A DNA stretch of 64,000 nucleotides from Schlegelella_A sp036263655 (GCA_036263655.1 DATAGP010000047.1:1-64000), one strand, 5' to 3'. Shown: positions 15,948 to 28,220, numbered from the stretch's first letter. The notes: a model not told the origin generated them from the letters alone. Numbers and translations are program-made.

Positions 15948-17164
15948 CAGCGTTTCTCGACGGCCTCGCTGCTTTCGCCTGCGGCCATCAGCGCGCGTTG
16001 GGTGGCGACGGGACCGATCAGCTCGAGCAGCAAGGCCACTGCGGCGAGCGGCGCCAGCTGGTCGGTGAGCTCGAGGCCGAAGTAGCGCGCTTCTTCGAGC
16101 AGCAGGATCACGAACACCGAGATCGGCATCAGCGCGGCGCCGGTCAGGACGCCCTTGCGGAACGTGATGCCGCTCACCCGCGCCAGGCCGCCGACGACGA
16201 TCACCTTGGCGAGCAGCCGCGCCCCGATGATGGCAAGCGCAAGGCCGAGGCCGGCCCACACGCGCTGCCATTCGAGCGTACTGGCCACGAACATGAACAG
16301 GACGACGGCGAGCAGGTCTCCGAGCACGCCGAAGTTGCGCTGCGTCGGGCTCAGGGAGACGCGCCGGTGGCGGGCCACCAGCCCGAAGGACAGTGCGGCG
16401 AGGACCGGCGACAGGCGAAGCGCGTGCGTCACGGCGACCAGCAGCACGACGCCGATGGCGAAGGCCACCGTCGCGTCCCGCGCCACGTGCCCGAACCGCC
16501 GCAGCACGGCGGGCACCGCCAGCCCGAACGCGGCGCCTAGGCCTGCGGAGACCAGGAGCGCGTTGAGGCTTCCGAGTACCGCGTGCAGGAGGCTGCCCGA
16601 GCTCTGGAAGGTCCAGTAGCCGACGATCGCCTTGAAGACGAACAGTCCGAGCACGCAGTTGACGGCGGTCAGATGCAGGATCCGTTCGGTCAGTTGCCCG
16701 GAGCTCCGCTCCTCGTTGACGACCAGCATCAGCGCCGCGGGCGACGTCGACATGGCCAGGGACGCCAGGAGCAGCGCGGTCAGGCTTGGCGCCCCGAACG
16801 AAGCCGAGACGAGGTAGACGACGACGAAGGTCGCCACGGACTCGAGGATCCCCGTGACGCCGATCCAGGGGTTCGTGCGCAGCCAGCGCAGGTTGATCCG
16901 ATAACCGAACTCGAACAGGATCAACCCGAACGCCACGTTGGCCAGAAGGATCACGTTGGGTCCCGGCGCGAGAGGCAGGAAGCCGAGCTGCGTGGCGCCG
17001 AGAGCGAATCCCACCAGGCCGTAGACGCTGATCCGGGGCACGCCGGTGACGCGATGCACGGCCTCGCCGGTCAGCCATGCGAAAGCCACGGCCGAGGGCC
17101 AGGCGAGCTCGGCGATCGCCGGAAGAAGATCCCCGACGTCGGGCAGCGCGCTCTGCGACGCCAA
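15947..17164 (-). CDS. CPA2-type cation:proton antiporter
   Basis: 405 aa with about 12 hydrophobic segments, matching the Na+/H+ exchanger membrane domain (Kef-type) without the C-terminal TrkA-N domain of true KefB/C. Recognisable parts are the VAFGLILFEFGYRI stretch and SLAMSTSPAALMLVV in the ion-binding region. It should exchange cations for protons in the inner membrane. Translation appears to start at TTG 17164, directly after the TGA of the DUF3014 gene; no better start is near. Its stop overlaps the start of ybdK. Confidence 0.85.
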   Translation of the reverse strand: MASQSALPDVGDLLPAIAELAWPSAVAFAWLTGEAVHRVTGVPRISVYGLVGFALGATQLGFLPLAPGPNVILLANVAFGLILFEFGYRINLRWLRTNPWIGVTGILESVATFVVVYLVSASFGAPSLTALLLASLAMSTSPAALMLVVNEERSSGQLTERILHLTAVNCVLGLFVFKAIVGYWTFQSSGSLLHAVLGSLNALLVSAGLGAAFGLAVPAVLRRFGHVARDATVAFAIGVVLLVAVTHALRLSPVLAALSFGLVARHRRVSLSPTQRNFGVLGDLLAVVLFMFVASTLEWQRVWAGLGLALAIIGARLLAKVIVVGGLARVSGITFRKGVLTGAALMPISVFVILLLEEARYFGLELTDQLAPLAAVALLLELIGPVATQRALMAAGESSEAVEKR

Positions 17165-17983
17165 TCAGCGGCCCGCCTTCGCGTCGACCAGCAAGCGACG
17201 GATCTCCGCGAGCTTGACCTTCATGCGTTGCTGGTTCGCGGGGCCCATGCGGAGCAGGATCTTCTGGCCGGCCGCCAGGGACTCCAGGGCCGGATCATCG
17301 AACTGGTACGTCACCCAGGGCCGCTCCGGACGCAGCGGTCCCTTGATCGTCGGCAGGTGGACCTTGGCCGGCGCGTCGAGCGACGGCGTCGCCAGGAGGA
17401 GGTCGATCACCTCGATGACACGGTCGTTGAGGTACCTGCTGGGGTAGCCGAGGTCCTCGTAGGCACGCTGCAGGAGCGGATAGAGCCGCCGGTACGCATC
17501 GACCGCCTGGGCCATGTCGACCGTCTCCACCAGGAGCACGAAAGGCGTGTAGCGCAGCGAGTTGTCGGCGGAGATGATCTCCCCGCCGTTGCTTTGCTCG
17601 GTCAGGAACCGTCCCGCAGGCGCCATCACGGGCCAGACGCCGGCGGGTGCGCTCGACCGGCCCAGGTTGTCGAGCGTCGCTGCGAATCGACGCGGGAAGT
17701 CGTCGAGGTGGAACATCGACAGCAGGGTGCGCCGACCGAAGAGATCCATCAGCACCGAGCTCGGGTCTGAGGCGCTGCTCGCCGGTGCGGCCACGTCGAT
17801 CGGATAGCGGACGGCGCTGGCGGCCGGTGGCAGCGAAGGGGCTTGCGGGAGTGCCGTCGATGGCGGTTGTTCCGCGATCGGCGGGATCGCGGGCGGCGTG
17901 CGCCGCTGCCACGACCAGAGGGCGGCGGCGCCGGCGACGATGACGATCAGGGCCGCGACCGCAGGCCAGCGCCCGTTCTTCAT
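17165..17983 (-). CDS. DUF3014-domain membrane-anchored protein
   Basis: 272 aa. One N-terminal transmembrane helix (about 9-24) and a Pro/Ala-rich linker to about 60 precede a DUF3014 domain, recognisable from RRLYPLLQRAYEDLGYP, LNDRVIEVIDLLLATP and the closing QFDDPALESL / KILLRMGP parts. The bulk should be periplasmic. Function of the family is unknown. It sits 49 nt behind the marR gene and directly abuts the antiporter gene. Confidence 0.8.
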   Translation of the reverse strand: MKNGRWPAVAALIVIVAGAAALWSWQRRTPPAIPPIAEQPPSTALPQAPSLPPAASAVRYPIDVAAPASSASDPSSVLMDLFGRRTLLSMFHLDDFPRRFAATLDNLGRSSAPAGVWPVMAPAGRFLTEQSNGGEIISADNSLRYTPFVLLVETVDMAQAVDAYRRLYPLLQRAYEDLGYPSRYLNDRVIEVIDLLLATPSLDAPAKVHLPTIKGPLRPERPWVTYQFDDPALESLAAGQKILLRMGPANQQRMKVKLAEIRRLLVDAKAGR

Positions 17984-18032
17984 CGCGCACTCGCCGCGGG
18001 CCGGGCCGCCACGCGATCCGCGACGCGCCGCT

Positions 18033-18548
18033 TCAGAGCTCGGCCAGCGGGATCTCGCCGGACCGGTCGTCTACCGCCAGCACGTCGATCAGCTTGGCGA
18101 GGTCGGTCTGGATCCGCTTCAGGGTCCTGGCGTCGAGTGCCGCGAGCGCCTCCGGGAGCACGCCCGCGTACGGGCCCGGCGTGCGGCGCAGGAGCCGCGC
18201 GCCCTTCGCCAGCAGCTTCAGCTGGACGACGCGCCGGTCGTCGGGATCGCGGGACACCGTCACCAGCTCGCGCTCCACCAGGGCCCTGACGAGGTTGCTT
18301 GCCGTCGACTGATGGATGTTCATCGCCGCTGCCAGGGCGCCCACGCCGATGCCCGGCGACTTCTGGATCACGCTCAGCGCCCAGACCTGCGCTCCGCCGA
18401 GGCCGACCTTCCGCTCGACTTGCTGGAAGTGCGTCTTGACGGCATTGAAGACCTGGCGGAACTGACGCAGGACCTGCCTCGCCGCCTCGTCGTGAGCTTG
18501 CGTCCTGTCGCGCCCCGTCGTCGTTCTGGGGCGGGATCGAGAAGCCAT
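18033..18548 (-). CDS. MarR family transcriptional regulator
   Basis: 171 aa from ATG 18548. A winged HTH core is visible: ALSVIQKSPGIGVGALAAAM, the recognition helix HQSTASNLVRALVERELVTV, and wing RDPDDRRVVQL. MarR proteins bind as dimers to short palindromes and usually repress a neighbouring operon and themselves. The gene heads the run MarR, DUF3014, antiporter, YbdK, so it likely controls this operon in response to an unknown ligand. The open frame extends further upstream without a convincing start. Confidence 0.85.
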   Translation of the reverse strand: MASRSRPRTTTGRDRTQAHDEAARQVLRQFRQVFNAVKTHFQQVERKVGLGGAQVWALSVIQKSPGIGVGALAAAMNIHQSTASNLVRALVERELVTVSRDPDDRRVVQLKLLAKGARLLRRTPGPYAGVLPEALAALDARTLKRIQTDLAKLIDVLAVDDRSGEIPLAEL

Positions 18549-18791
18549 CCGGCGATGATAGGTGCCGCCAAGGGAACATCTGCACCCGTCCTGGTGAAGG
18601 GAACTCGCCCGGCCGATGCACCAGGGCCGCATCCAGGCGGCTGGCGCTCGGTGCCCCGATCCTAGGGGATATGCATTTGTGCAAAGTCAGTGATTCCCCG
18701 CGCGGAACTTCGTCCGCCTCCGCGGTGTCCATCGAAGACCCGGCCAGCGCCGGTGCTGAGCCGGCCGTGAACTCCGATGGAGGAACGTGTC
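18549..18791. promoter_or_regulatory. divergent control region, possible MarR operator
   Basis: This 243-nt gap separates the MarR gene from a plus-strand gene. It contains TGCATTTGTGCA (18673-18684) overlapping TTTGTGCAAA (18677-18686), an imperfect palindrome of about the size bound by MarR dimers, about 125 nt upstream of the MarR start. No certain promoter elements were seen. The assignment is a guess from position and symmetry. Confidence 0.3.
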
Positions 18792-19235
18792 ATGTCAAAG
18801 CAGCTTCAAGCTCGATCGGCGGCGGCCGTGCTGGCGGCCGCGGCCCTGTCCTTCGCCTGGCCTGCGTTCGCGGCCGGCGGGCTCCCGCCGGAGCAGGCGT
18901 CGGGCGACGTGCGGTACGTGACCGGGGGCGTCGGATCGGACGAGTCGCAAGCCTTCCTGCAGCACCGGCGCGACTACCCGCTGGCCGTCGAGATCTACGC
19001 CAGGGACGGTGGTCGCGAGGTCTACACGGCCGATGCCTTCGTCCAGGTCGCCGACGCCCGCGGGCAAACGGTCCTCCAGGCGTCGGCGCAGGGCCCCTTC
19101 ATGTTCGTGGACCTGCCGCCCGGGCGCTACACCGTCGAAGTGATGCGCCAGGGCCGGACCCAGCGCCAGGAAGCGGTCGTGCGCGCCGGCCAGACCAGCC
19201 GCGAGATCTTCGTCTTCGAGGGCACTGAGCCGTAG
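18792..19235 (+). CDS. secreted carboxypeptidase-regulatory-like protein
   Basis: 147 aa. A signal peptide ends after WPAFAAG (about residue 28). The mature part is a small beta domain with the pattern of carboxypeptidase-regulatory-like or PEGA-type modules: ADAFVQVADARGQTVL, FMFVDLPPGRYTVEV, and a closing REIFVFE. Such domains are structural or adhesive in periplasmic proteins. ATG 18792 was chosen because GGAGGAA lies eight bases ahead; an ATG at 18777 is part of that site. Its 3' end is covered by the out-of-frame tail of the convergent DUF2254 gene. Confidence 0.75.
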   Translation: MSKQLQARSAAAVLAAAALSFAWPAFAAGGLPPEQASGDVRYVTGGVGSDESQAFLQHRRDYPLAVEIYARDGGREVYTADAFVQVADARGQTVLQASAQGPFMFVDLPPGRYTVEVMRQGRTQRQEAVVRAGQTSREIFVFEGTEP

Positions 19236-20616
19236 GCGCGGCAGCCGCGACGCGCGTCAGGGCGAGCAGCCAGCGGACGACGGCCCGGGCGCCGAGGCGG
19301 GCGCGGTGGTGCCCGCGAGCTGCAGTCGAAGGCTGCGGGCCCGATCCTCGAGCTCGCTGCGCGCGCCCCGGCAGATCCGCTCGCGCCAGACGGTCCAGCA
19401 GGCTGTCGACCTGATCCGCGAGGGCGATCCGGCGCTCACCGGAGGGCGTGACCGCCGCGAGTCGTTCCATGGCGAGAAGCAGCCGGTCGTAGACGACGGC
19501 ATGCGAGCCGGCGTGGTGGATGATGGCTTCGAAGCAGACGGCCAGCATCGACGGGTAGTCGGGCCCTTCGGCGATGACGCGCACGACGCCTTCGTCGGAA
19601 CGGCACGGCGCCGGCATGCGGCGCACAGCCAGGCGCACCAGCAAGGCACCGAGATGGTCGATGCAGCTGCTGGCCGTCGTCGGGTCGTGGACGCCCGGAG
19701 ACAGCGCCTTCAACGCCACGTCGACAATCTGCTGCATGCCGAAGGGCGCATCCTGGTGCACGGTTCGCTCGGAGGCGAGGGCGAAGCAGTCCAGGAGGCG
19801 CTGCCTCAGTCGATCGTCCGCCGGCGCGAGCTCCACCGATACGGCGAGCAGCGCCGAGCGTTCGACGATGAAGTCCCCGACACGGCGTGCGACCCGGACC
19901 GTGAGATCGTGCTCCCGCGCCAGATCGAGCAGGGCATTGCCGTCGACGCCGACGAGATAGCCTGTCTGCGGCGCCTCGAGCTCCGTCCACGCCTGCAAGG
20001 GCCGGCTCGGCGCGCCGGCTGCCAGAGCGCTCGCCGGCACGCCCAGCTCGTCCGGGAACAGGCGATCGATCGCGGCGGCAGTCTCCTTCAAGATTCGCGT
20101 GAGGATCGAGGAGACCTGGAGAGACGACGCGACGTGATGGACGAAGTAGATCAGGAGAGCGATCCCCACGAACGCCAGGACGACGCCGCCGAGCACCGCC
20201 AGCGAGGGGACGAAATCGCCCTCGCCGGGGCTGCGGATGGTGCGCAGCACGACGACGCAATAGGCAAAGATGGCCACGAAGGCGCCGAGCACCGTCTGCG
20301 TCGGGCGGTCGGACATGAAGTTGCGCAGGACGCGCGGCGAGTACTGGCTCGCCGCCAGCGACAGGGCCACGACGGTGATGGAGAAGACGACGCCGGCCAC
20401 GGTGATCATCGAGGTGGCGATCGCGGCGAGCATCGCGCGTGCGCCCTCGGCGCCGGAGCCGAACAGGCGCGGCCACTGCGCCGACAGGTCGATGTCGAGC
20501 GCGGTCTGCATCTCGACCAGCGCCACGGCGGCGGCCACCGCAGCCGCCACCATCAGCGACGGCAGGAACCACAGGCTGCCCTGCAGCACCAGCCAAAGCG
20601 ATCGCAGTCTCGTCAC
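19099..20616 (-). CDS. DUF2254 membrane protein, 3' end probably frameshifted
   Basis: About 505 aa as read. Four hydrophobic segments in the first 190 residues, the motif ALSLAASQYSPRVLRNFM and the later SPGVHDPTTASSCIDHLG identify the DUF2254 family of inner-membrane proteins of unknown function. After LARADLPG (near 19365) the reading turns into an Arg/Gly/Ser-rich tail that overlaps the convergent gene by 137 nt. One frame over, the next residues are ARSELEDRARSLRLQLAG and a stop follows at 19257-19259, which removes the overlap. A one-base indel in the GC-repeat near 19362 is the likely cause. Start is uncertain; GTG 20616 precedes the first helix. Confidence 0.75.
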   Translation of the reverse strand: MTRLRSLWLVLQGSLWFLPSLMVAAAVAAAVALVEMQTALDIDLSAQWPRLFGSGAEGARAMLAAIATSMITVAGVVFSITVVALSLAASQYSPRVLRNFMSDRPTQTVLGAFVAIFAYCVVVLRTIRSPGEGDFVPSLAVLGGVVLAFVGIALLIYFVHHVASSLQVSSILTRILKETAAAIDRLFPDELGVPASALAAGAPSRPLQAWTELEAPQTGYLVGVDGNALLDLAREHDLTVRVARRVGDFIVERSALLAVSVELAPADDRLRQRLLDCFALASERTVHQDAPFGMQQIVDVALKALSPGVHDPTTASSCIDHLGALLVRLAVRRMPAPCRSDEGVVRVIAEGPDYPSMLAVCFEAIIHHAGSHAVVYDRLLLAMERLAAVTPSGERRIALADQVDSLLDRLARADLPGRAQRARGSGPQPSTAARGHHRARLGARAVVRWLLALTRVAAAAPTAQCPRRRRSRGWSGRRARPLPGAGSGPGASLRRCSARAAGPRT

Positions 20617-20745
20617 GGGCGTCGCGCCGGCGAGGTGCCCAGGCTGGGAGCGTTCATGGCCATCACGAGCGTTTGGACAAATCGAACCTGTGTACAAGGT
20701 TAGACGATTGCCGGCACAGTCAGGAGTGCATCGGAGTCACGGGAC

Positions 20746-21690
20746 ATGGAGCTGCTCGGCATTCGTCTGGTGGGTTTCAACGAGACGACGGGCCACAAGG
20801 TCCTGCTCACGATCGGCCTCCTGCTCGTGCTGTGGCTGCTTCGCAGCGCCGCGACGGCGCTGCTCGGTCGCGTCGACGCCTCCGGCGATCGCGCGAGCCG
20901 CATCGGCTTCTGGGCCCGCCAGGGCGTCAGCCTGGTCGTCGCCGCCCTCGCGGTCATCGGCTTCGTCTCGATCTGGTTCGACGACCCGGCCAACCTCACC
21001 ACCGCGGTCGGCCTGGTCACCGCCGGCCTGGCCTTCGCGCTGCAGAAGGTGGTCACCTCGCTCGCCGGATATTTCGTCATCCTGCGCGGCTCGACGTTCT
21101 CGGTCGGCGACCGGATCACGATGGGGGGCGTGCGCGGCGACGTCGTCGCGCTCGGGTTCTTCCAGACCACGATCATGGAGATGGGTCAGCCGCCGGCGGT
21201 GCAGAGCGCCGACCCCGCGGTCTGGGTGCAGAGCCGGCAGTTCACGGGCCGCATCGTCACCGTCGCGAACAGCAAGATCTTCGACGAGCCGGTCTACAAC
21301 TACACCCGCGAGTTCCCGTTCATCTGGGAGGAGATGCGGCTGCCGATTTCCTACCGCGACGACCGCAGCCAGGCCGAGCGCATCCTGCTCGACGCGGCGC
21401 AGAAGCATGCCGTCGACCCCGGGCGGCTCGACCCGCGCACGATCGAGCGGCTGGAGCACGATTTCCGCGTCAGCCGTGCCGATTTCGCGCCCTCCACCTA
21501 CTGGCGCCTGACCGACAACTGGGTCGAGATCACGGTCCGTTTCCTCGCCCACGACCACGGCGTGCGCAAGATGAAGGACGCGATGAGCCGCGAGGTGCTC
21601 GCGCGGCTCGAGCAGTCCGGCATCGGCATCGCCTCGGCGACGTTCGAGATCACCGGGCTGCCGGAGGTGCAGGCGAAGGTGCGCTCGTGA
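20746..21690 (+). CDS. MscS-family mechanosensitive channel
   Basis: 314 aa. Two or three N-terminal transmembrane helices lead to the pore helix region TAGLAFALQKVVTSLAGYFVIL, followed by the beta domain with FSVGDRI and the cytoplasmic alpha/beta part. This is the short MscS type (E. coli MscS has 286 aa). It should open under membrane tension to release solutes on osmotic downshock. An insertion of about 15 residues (MEMGQPPAVQSADP) lies in the beta domain. Its stop codon overlaps the GTG of the following gene (GTGA). Confidence 0.9.
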   Translation: MELLGIRLVGFNETTGHKVLLTIGLLLVLWLLRSAATALLGRVDASGDRASRIGFWARQGVSLVVAALAVIGFVSIWFDDPANLTTAVGLVTAGLAFALQKVVTSLAGYFVILRGSTFSVGDRITMGGVRGDVVALGFFQTTIMEMGQPPAVQSADPAVWVQSRQFTGRIVTVANSKIFDEPVYNYTREFPFIWEEMRLPISYRDDRSQAERILLDAAQKHAVDPGRLDPRTIERLEHDFRVSRADFAPSTYWRLTDNWVEITVRFLAHDHGVRKMKDAMSREVLARLEQSGIGIASATFEITGLPEVQAKVRS

Positions 21691-22230
21691 CCGGCCCGCG
21701 CTCCGGCTCCCCGCGCGGGCATCTCGCGCCGCCCGAAGCGAAAGGATCCCGTCCACGGGAGGCATTCTGGCTGGGGTGGCTCCAGGTCGCCCTGGTCGTG
21801 CTCCATCGCCGCGAGCCTGGTGCCGATCGTCTTCCCGGGCTTCGCCCGCGGCGCCTTCGGGTGGCTCGTCTACGCCGACGTGAAGCGGATCGCCGGGTTC
21901 CCTCCCGAAGCGGTGCGCTACGCCAGCTTCCTGCACGGCGTCATCGGGGCGGTGATGGTCGGCTGGGCCGTCCTCCTCCTGCTGATCGTGCGCGGCCCCC
22001 TAGCGGCCGGAAGCCCCTGGGCCTGGCAGGCCGTGGCGGCGTCGCTCGCCGCCTGGTTTCTTCCCGGGACGCTGTTCTCCGCCGCCTCGGGGGTGTGGCG
22101 GAACGTGGCCCTCAACGTGCTGTTCATGGCAGCGTTCGCGGTGCCGCTGGCCGCCACCGTCCGCGCCCGCGACCGCAGGCGCGAAGCGGCATCGAAGACC
22201 GAGGCGGTGGGAAAGGGTTCCCATGAGTGA
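21687..22230 (+). pseudogene. small membrane protein, apparent frameshift
   Basis: A GTG at 21687 overlaps the mscS stop and opens a frame that reads EAFWLGWLQVALVV before derailing near 21800. One frame over, the protein continues as SIAASLVPIVFPGFARG and runs to 22230, with four hydrophobic segments. A single-base indel near 21800 would join them into about 180 aa. Alternatively a GTG at 21820 starts a shorter 136-aa protein. The family is not recognised. The 3' end overlaps the YihY start by 8 nt, so the gene was part of this operon. Confidence 0.6.
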
Positions 22231-23638
22231 TGCCGCACCCGGCTGGCTCGGTCGCATCGAATCGACGTTCTGGGGTCCGCGTGCCGAGGACCTGCCGCCG
22301 TGGAAGCTGCGCGCGCTCCGGCTCGGCCGCACGGCGCTCGTCATCGCGCAGGACCTGGCCCGCGGGCAGCTGACCCTGCGGGCGATGAGCCTCGTCTACA
22401 CCACCCTGCTGTCGCTGGTGCCGCTGCTGGCGCTCAGCTTTTCCGTGCTCAAGGCATTCGGCGTCGCGACGCAGATCCAGCCCATGCTGCTCACCGTCCT
22501 GGCTCCCCTCGGCGACAACGGCGGGGAGCTCGCCCGTCGCATCGTCGGCTTCATCGACAACATCAACGTCGGCGTGCTGGGAGCGGTCGGGCTCGCCTTC
22601 CTCCTGTACACGGCCGTGTCGCTCATCCAGAAGATCGAGGAGGCGCTCAACTTCATCTGGCACATCCCTCGTCCGCGCCCGCTGGCGGAGCGATTCAGTC
22701 GCTACCTCAGCGTCCTGATGGTGGGGCCGATCCTCGTCTTCTCGGCGCTCGGCATCACCGCCACGGTCATGAACATGGAGTCGGTGCGCAGCCTCCTCTC
22801 GATCGGGCCCCTCGAGCAGACGGTCGAGGTCCTGAGCCGGCTCGCGCCGTACGGGCTGGTCATCGCCGCCTTCACCCTCGTCTACATGTTCATGCCCAAC
22901 GCGCGCGTCCGCCTGGGCTGCGCCCTCGTCGGCGGCATCGCCGGCGGCATCGCCTGGCAGACGGCCGGCTGGGCCTTCGCCGTGTTCGTCGCGTCGTCGA
23001 GCCAGTACTCGGCGATCTACTCCGGCTTCGCGATCCTGCTGCTCTTCATGATCTGGCTCTACGTGAGCTGGATGATTCTCCTGTTCGGTGCAAGCGTGGC
23101 CTTCTATGCGCAGCATCCCGAGTACCTCTACGCCACCGGCGGCGAGCCGCGCCTCAGCAACCGCATGCGCGAACGGCTGGCGCTGTCGGTGATGTGCCTC
23201 GTCGTCCGCGACTTCGGCGCCGGCCGGAACGCCACCTCCAAGCCCGAGCTGGCGCGCCGCCTGGGCATGCCGATGCACACCCTGCAGGTGGTGCTGGACG
23301 CGCTCGAGGACCAGGGCCTGCTGGTGTGCAGCGCCGGCGATCCGCCGAAGTACCTGCCGGCCCGCGAGCCCGCCTCGGTCCGCCTGACCGAAGTGCTCGC
23401 GTCGGTGCGCGCCGCCGGCGAGAAGCGCTTTCTGTCGCCGGCTCGCCTGCCCGCGCCGGCCGTCGTCGACGCCGTGCTCGAGCAGATCCGGCAGGCGACC
23501 GAGTCGGCGATCGGGCATCTCACGCTGGCCGATCTCGCCGTCGCAGGCCACCGCGGGTGGGACCGTGCAGACGCGCACCCGGCGTCCTCAGCCGAGCGAC
23601 CGGCTGCCCCGGCGGGACCGGCGCAGGAAGCCGCGTAG
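22223..23638 (+). CDS. YihY/BrkB family membrane protein
   Basis: 471 aa. The first about 310 residues carry six hydrophobic segments with the family hallmarks LRAMSLVYTTLLSLVPLLAL and YSGFAILLLFMIWLYVSWMILLFG (the latter read in parts). The family was once misnamed RNase BN; its members are inner-membrane proteins of uncertain function. The C-terminal part looks like a winged helix (SKPELARRLGMPMHTLQVVL), as in other betaproteobacterial members, then a Pro/Ala tail. It overlaps the previous gene by 8 nt. Confidence 0.88.
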   Translation: MSDAAPGWLGRIESTFWGPRAEDLPPWKLRALRLGRTALVIAQDLARGQLTLRAMSLVYTTLLSLVPLLALSFSVLKAFGVATQIQPMLLTVLAPLGDNGGELARRIVGFIDNINVGVLGAVGLAFLLYTAVSLIQKIEEALNFIWHIPRPRPLAERFSRYLSVLMVGPILVFSALGITATVMNMESVRSLLSIGPLEQTVEVLSRLAPYGLVIAAFTLVYMFMPNARVRLGCALVGGIAGGIAWQTAGWAFAVFVASSSQYSAIYSGFAILLLFMIWLYVSWMILLFGASVAFYAQHPEYLYATGGEPRLSNRMRERLALSVMCLVVRDFGAGRNATSKPELARRLGMPMHTLQVVLDALEDQGLLVCSAGDPPKYLPAREPASVRLTEVLASVRAAGEKRFLSPARLPAPAVVDAVLEQIRQATESAIGHLTLADLAVAGHRGWDRADAHPASSAERPAAPAGPAQEAA

Positions 23639-23748
23639 GCGTGGCAGGGGCGCGGTCGGCACGGCAACTGCCGCAGGCATTCATCCCGAAGCGGCCGTGG
23701 GGTGTGCCGGCGCGAACGACCTAATCACGCGAGCCACGGAGTTGCGCG

Positions 23749-26673
<2,925 letters not shown>

Positions 26674-26793
26674 GGGGGGTCGCCGGGCTGTTCGCCCTTG
26701 CGGCACGGCAGCGGGGCGACCCGACCCGAACCTAAAGCCCCCTGCGGGAGCGCGGTTTGCTCGGGCGAGGGATTCCACCTCGCGAGAGTCTCC

Positions 26794-28140
26794 GTGCGGC
26801 GTTGCCAGGTTCTCGTTGCCTCCGTCGCGCTCGCGGCTGCGCTGGCAGCCTGCGGCGACCTTTCCAAGCTGCCCGAGGGTGCCAGCGTCGGCCCCGATCC
26901 CACCCTGCCGCCCCCGACCCGGCCGCTCCTTCTTCCGACCGTCGACATCGCCCCGGCGATCGGATGGGCCGCCGACGCGAAGCCGAGGGCCGCCGCGGGT
27001 CTTTCGGTCAACGCGATGTCGGCCGACCTGTCGCACCCGCGCTGGCTGCACGTCCTGCCGAACGGCGACGTGCTCGTCGCCGAAGCGAACGCACCGCCCA
27101 AGGAGTTCGATGGCCTCATGGCCAGGATCAAGGGCTGGATCATGGAGCAGGTGATGGCCCGCGCCGGCGCCGGCGTGAAGAGCCCCGATCGCATCACGCT
27201 GCTGCGCGACGCCGATGGCGACGGCGTCGCCGAGATCGCCCGCCGCTTCTTGGAAGGCCTGCATTCGCCGTTCGGCATCGCCCTCGTCGGGGACGACCTC
27301 TACGTCGCCAACGCCGACGCGATCGTCCGCTTCCCCTACCGCACCGGCCAGACGCGCATCACCGCGCCCGGGGTGAAGGTGGTCGACCTGCCCGGCGGCC
27401 CCATCAATCACCACTGGACCAAGAACATCATCGCCGCGCCGGACGGCAGCCGCCTCTACGCCACCGTCGGCTCGAACAGCAACGTCGGCGAGAACGGGAT
27501 GGAGAACGAGGAAGGCCGGGCGGCGATCTGGCAGGTCGATCCGAAGGCCGGGACCAAGCGCCTGTTCGCGACCGGACTGCGCAACCCGAACGGGCTCGCC
27601 TGGGAGCCGCGCACCGGCGTGCTGTTCACCGTCGTCAACGAGCGCGACGAGATCGGCAGCGATCTCGTCCCCGACTACCTCACGTCGGTCCGCGAGGGTG
27701 CGTTCTACGGCTGGCCGTACAGCTACTACGGCCAGCACGTCGACGAGCGCGTGAAGCCGCCTCGGCCGGACCTCGTCGCGTCGGCGGTCAAGCCGGACTA
27801 CGCGCTGGGCGCCCACGTCGCGCCGCTCGGCCTCTGCACCGACGAGGGCGCCGCGCTGCCCGCGCCGTTCCGGCAAGGCATGTTCGTGGGCCTGCACGGC
27901 TCATGGAACCGCAAGCCCCTGAGCGGCTACAAGGTGGTCTTCGTGCCGTTCGCCGAAGGGCGGCCGAGCGGCACGCCGATCGACGTCCTGACCGGTTTCC
28001 TCGACGCCGACGAAAGGGCGCAGGGCCGGCCGGTCGGCGTGGCGATCGATCGGCGCGGCGCGCTGCTGGTGGCCGACGACGTCGGCAACCGGGTCTGGCG
28101 GGTGACGGCAGCCGCCGCAGCGGCTTCGGTGCCGCGCTGA
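26794..28140 (+). CDS. lipoprotein PQQ-dependent sugar (sorbosone) dehydrogenase-like
   Basis: 448 aa from GTG 26794. A signal sequence ends in the lipobox ALAAC. The rest is a six-bladed beta-propeller of the soluble glucose/L-sorbosone dehydrogenase family: HPRWLHVLPNGDVLVAE, LHSPFGIAL, the catalytic-site region TGLRNPNGLAWEP, VNERDEIGSDLVPDYLTSV, and GLHGSWNRKPLSGYKV. These enzymes oxidise sugars in the periplasm with PQQ, though many members are uncharacterised. The frame extends to 26698 but the upstream residues are not a signal peptide. It is probably monocistronic, 80 nt ahead of the AI-2E gene. Confidence 0.85.
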   Translation: MRRCQVLVASVALAAALAACGDLSKLPEGASVGPDPTLPPPTRPLLLPTVDIAPAIGWAADAKPRAAAGLSVNAMSADLSHPRWLHVLPNGDVLVAEANAPPKEFDGLMARIKGWIMEQVMARAGAGVKSPDRITLLRDADGDGVAEIARRFLEGLHSPFGIALVGDDLYVANADAIVRFPYRTGQTRITAPGVKVVDLPGGPINHHWTKNIIAAPDGSRLYATVGSNSNVGENGMENEEGRAAIWQVDPKAGTKRLFATGLRNPNGLAWEPRTGVLFTVVNERDEIGSDLVPDYLTSVREGAFYGWPYSYYGQHVDERVKPPRPDLVASAVKPDYALGAHVAPLGLCTDEGAALPAPFRQGMFVGLHGSWNRKPLSGYKVVFVPFAEGRPSGTPIDVLTGFLDADERAQGRPVGVAIDRRGALLVADDVGNRVWRVTAAAAAASVPR

Positions 28141-28220
28141 CGATGGTGCCGGTGCGCGAAGCGTCTCGAGCGAGAGCGCTTCGCTGAGCCGGCCGCACGC
28201 GAGGATCGCAGGCCACTGGG

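Noticed and set aside
26677..26722. GGGTCGCC/GGCGACCC inverted repeat after acnA
   Set aside because: Loop is long and no T-run follows, so I do not call it a terminator.
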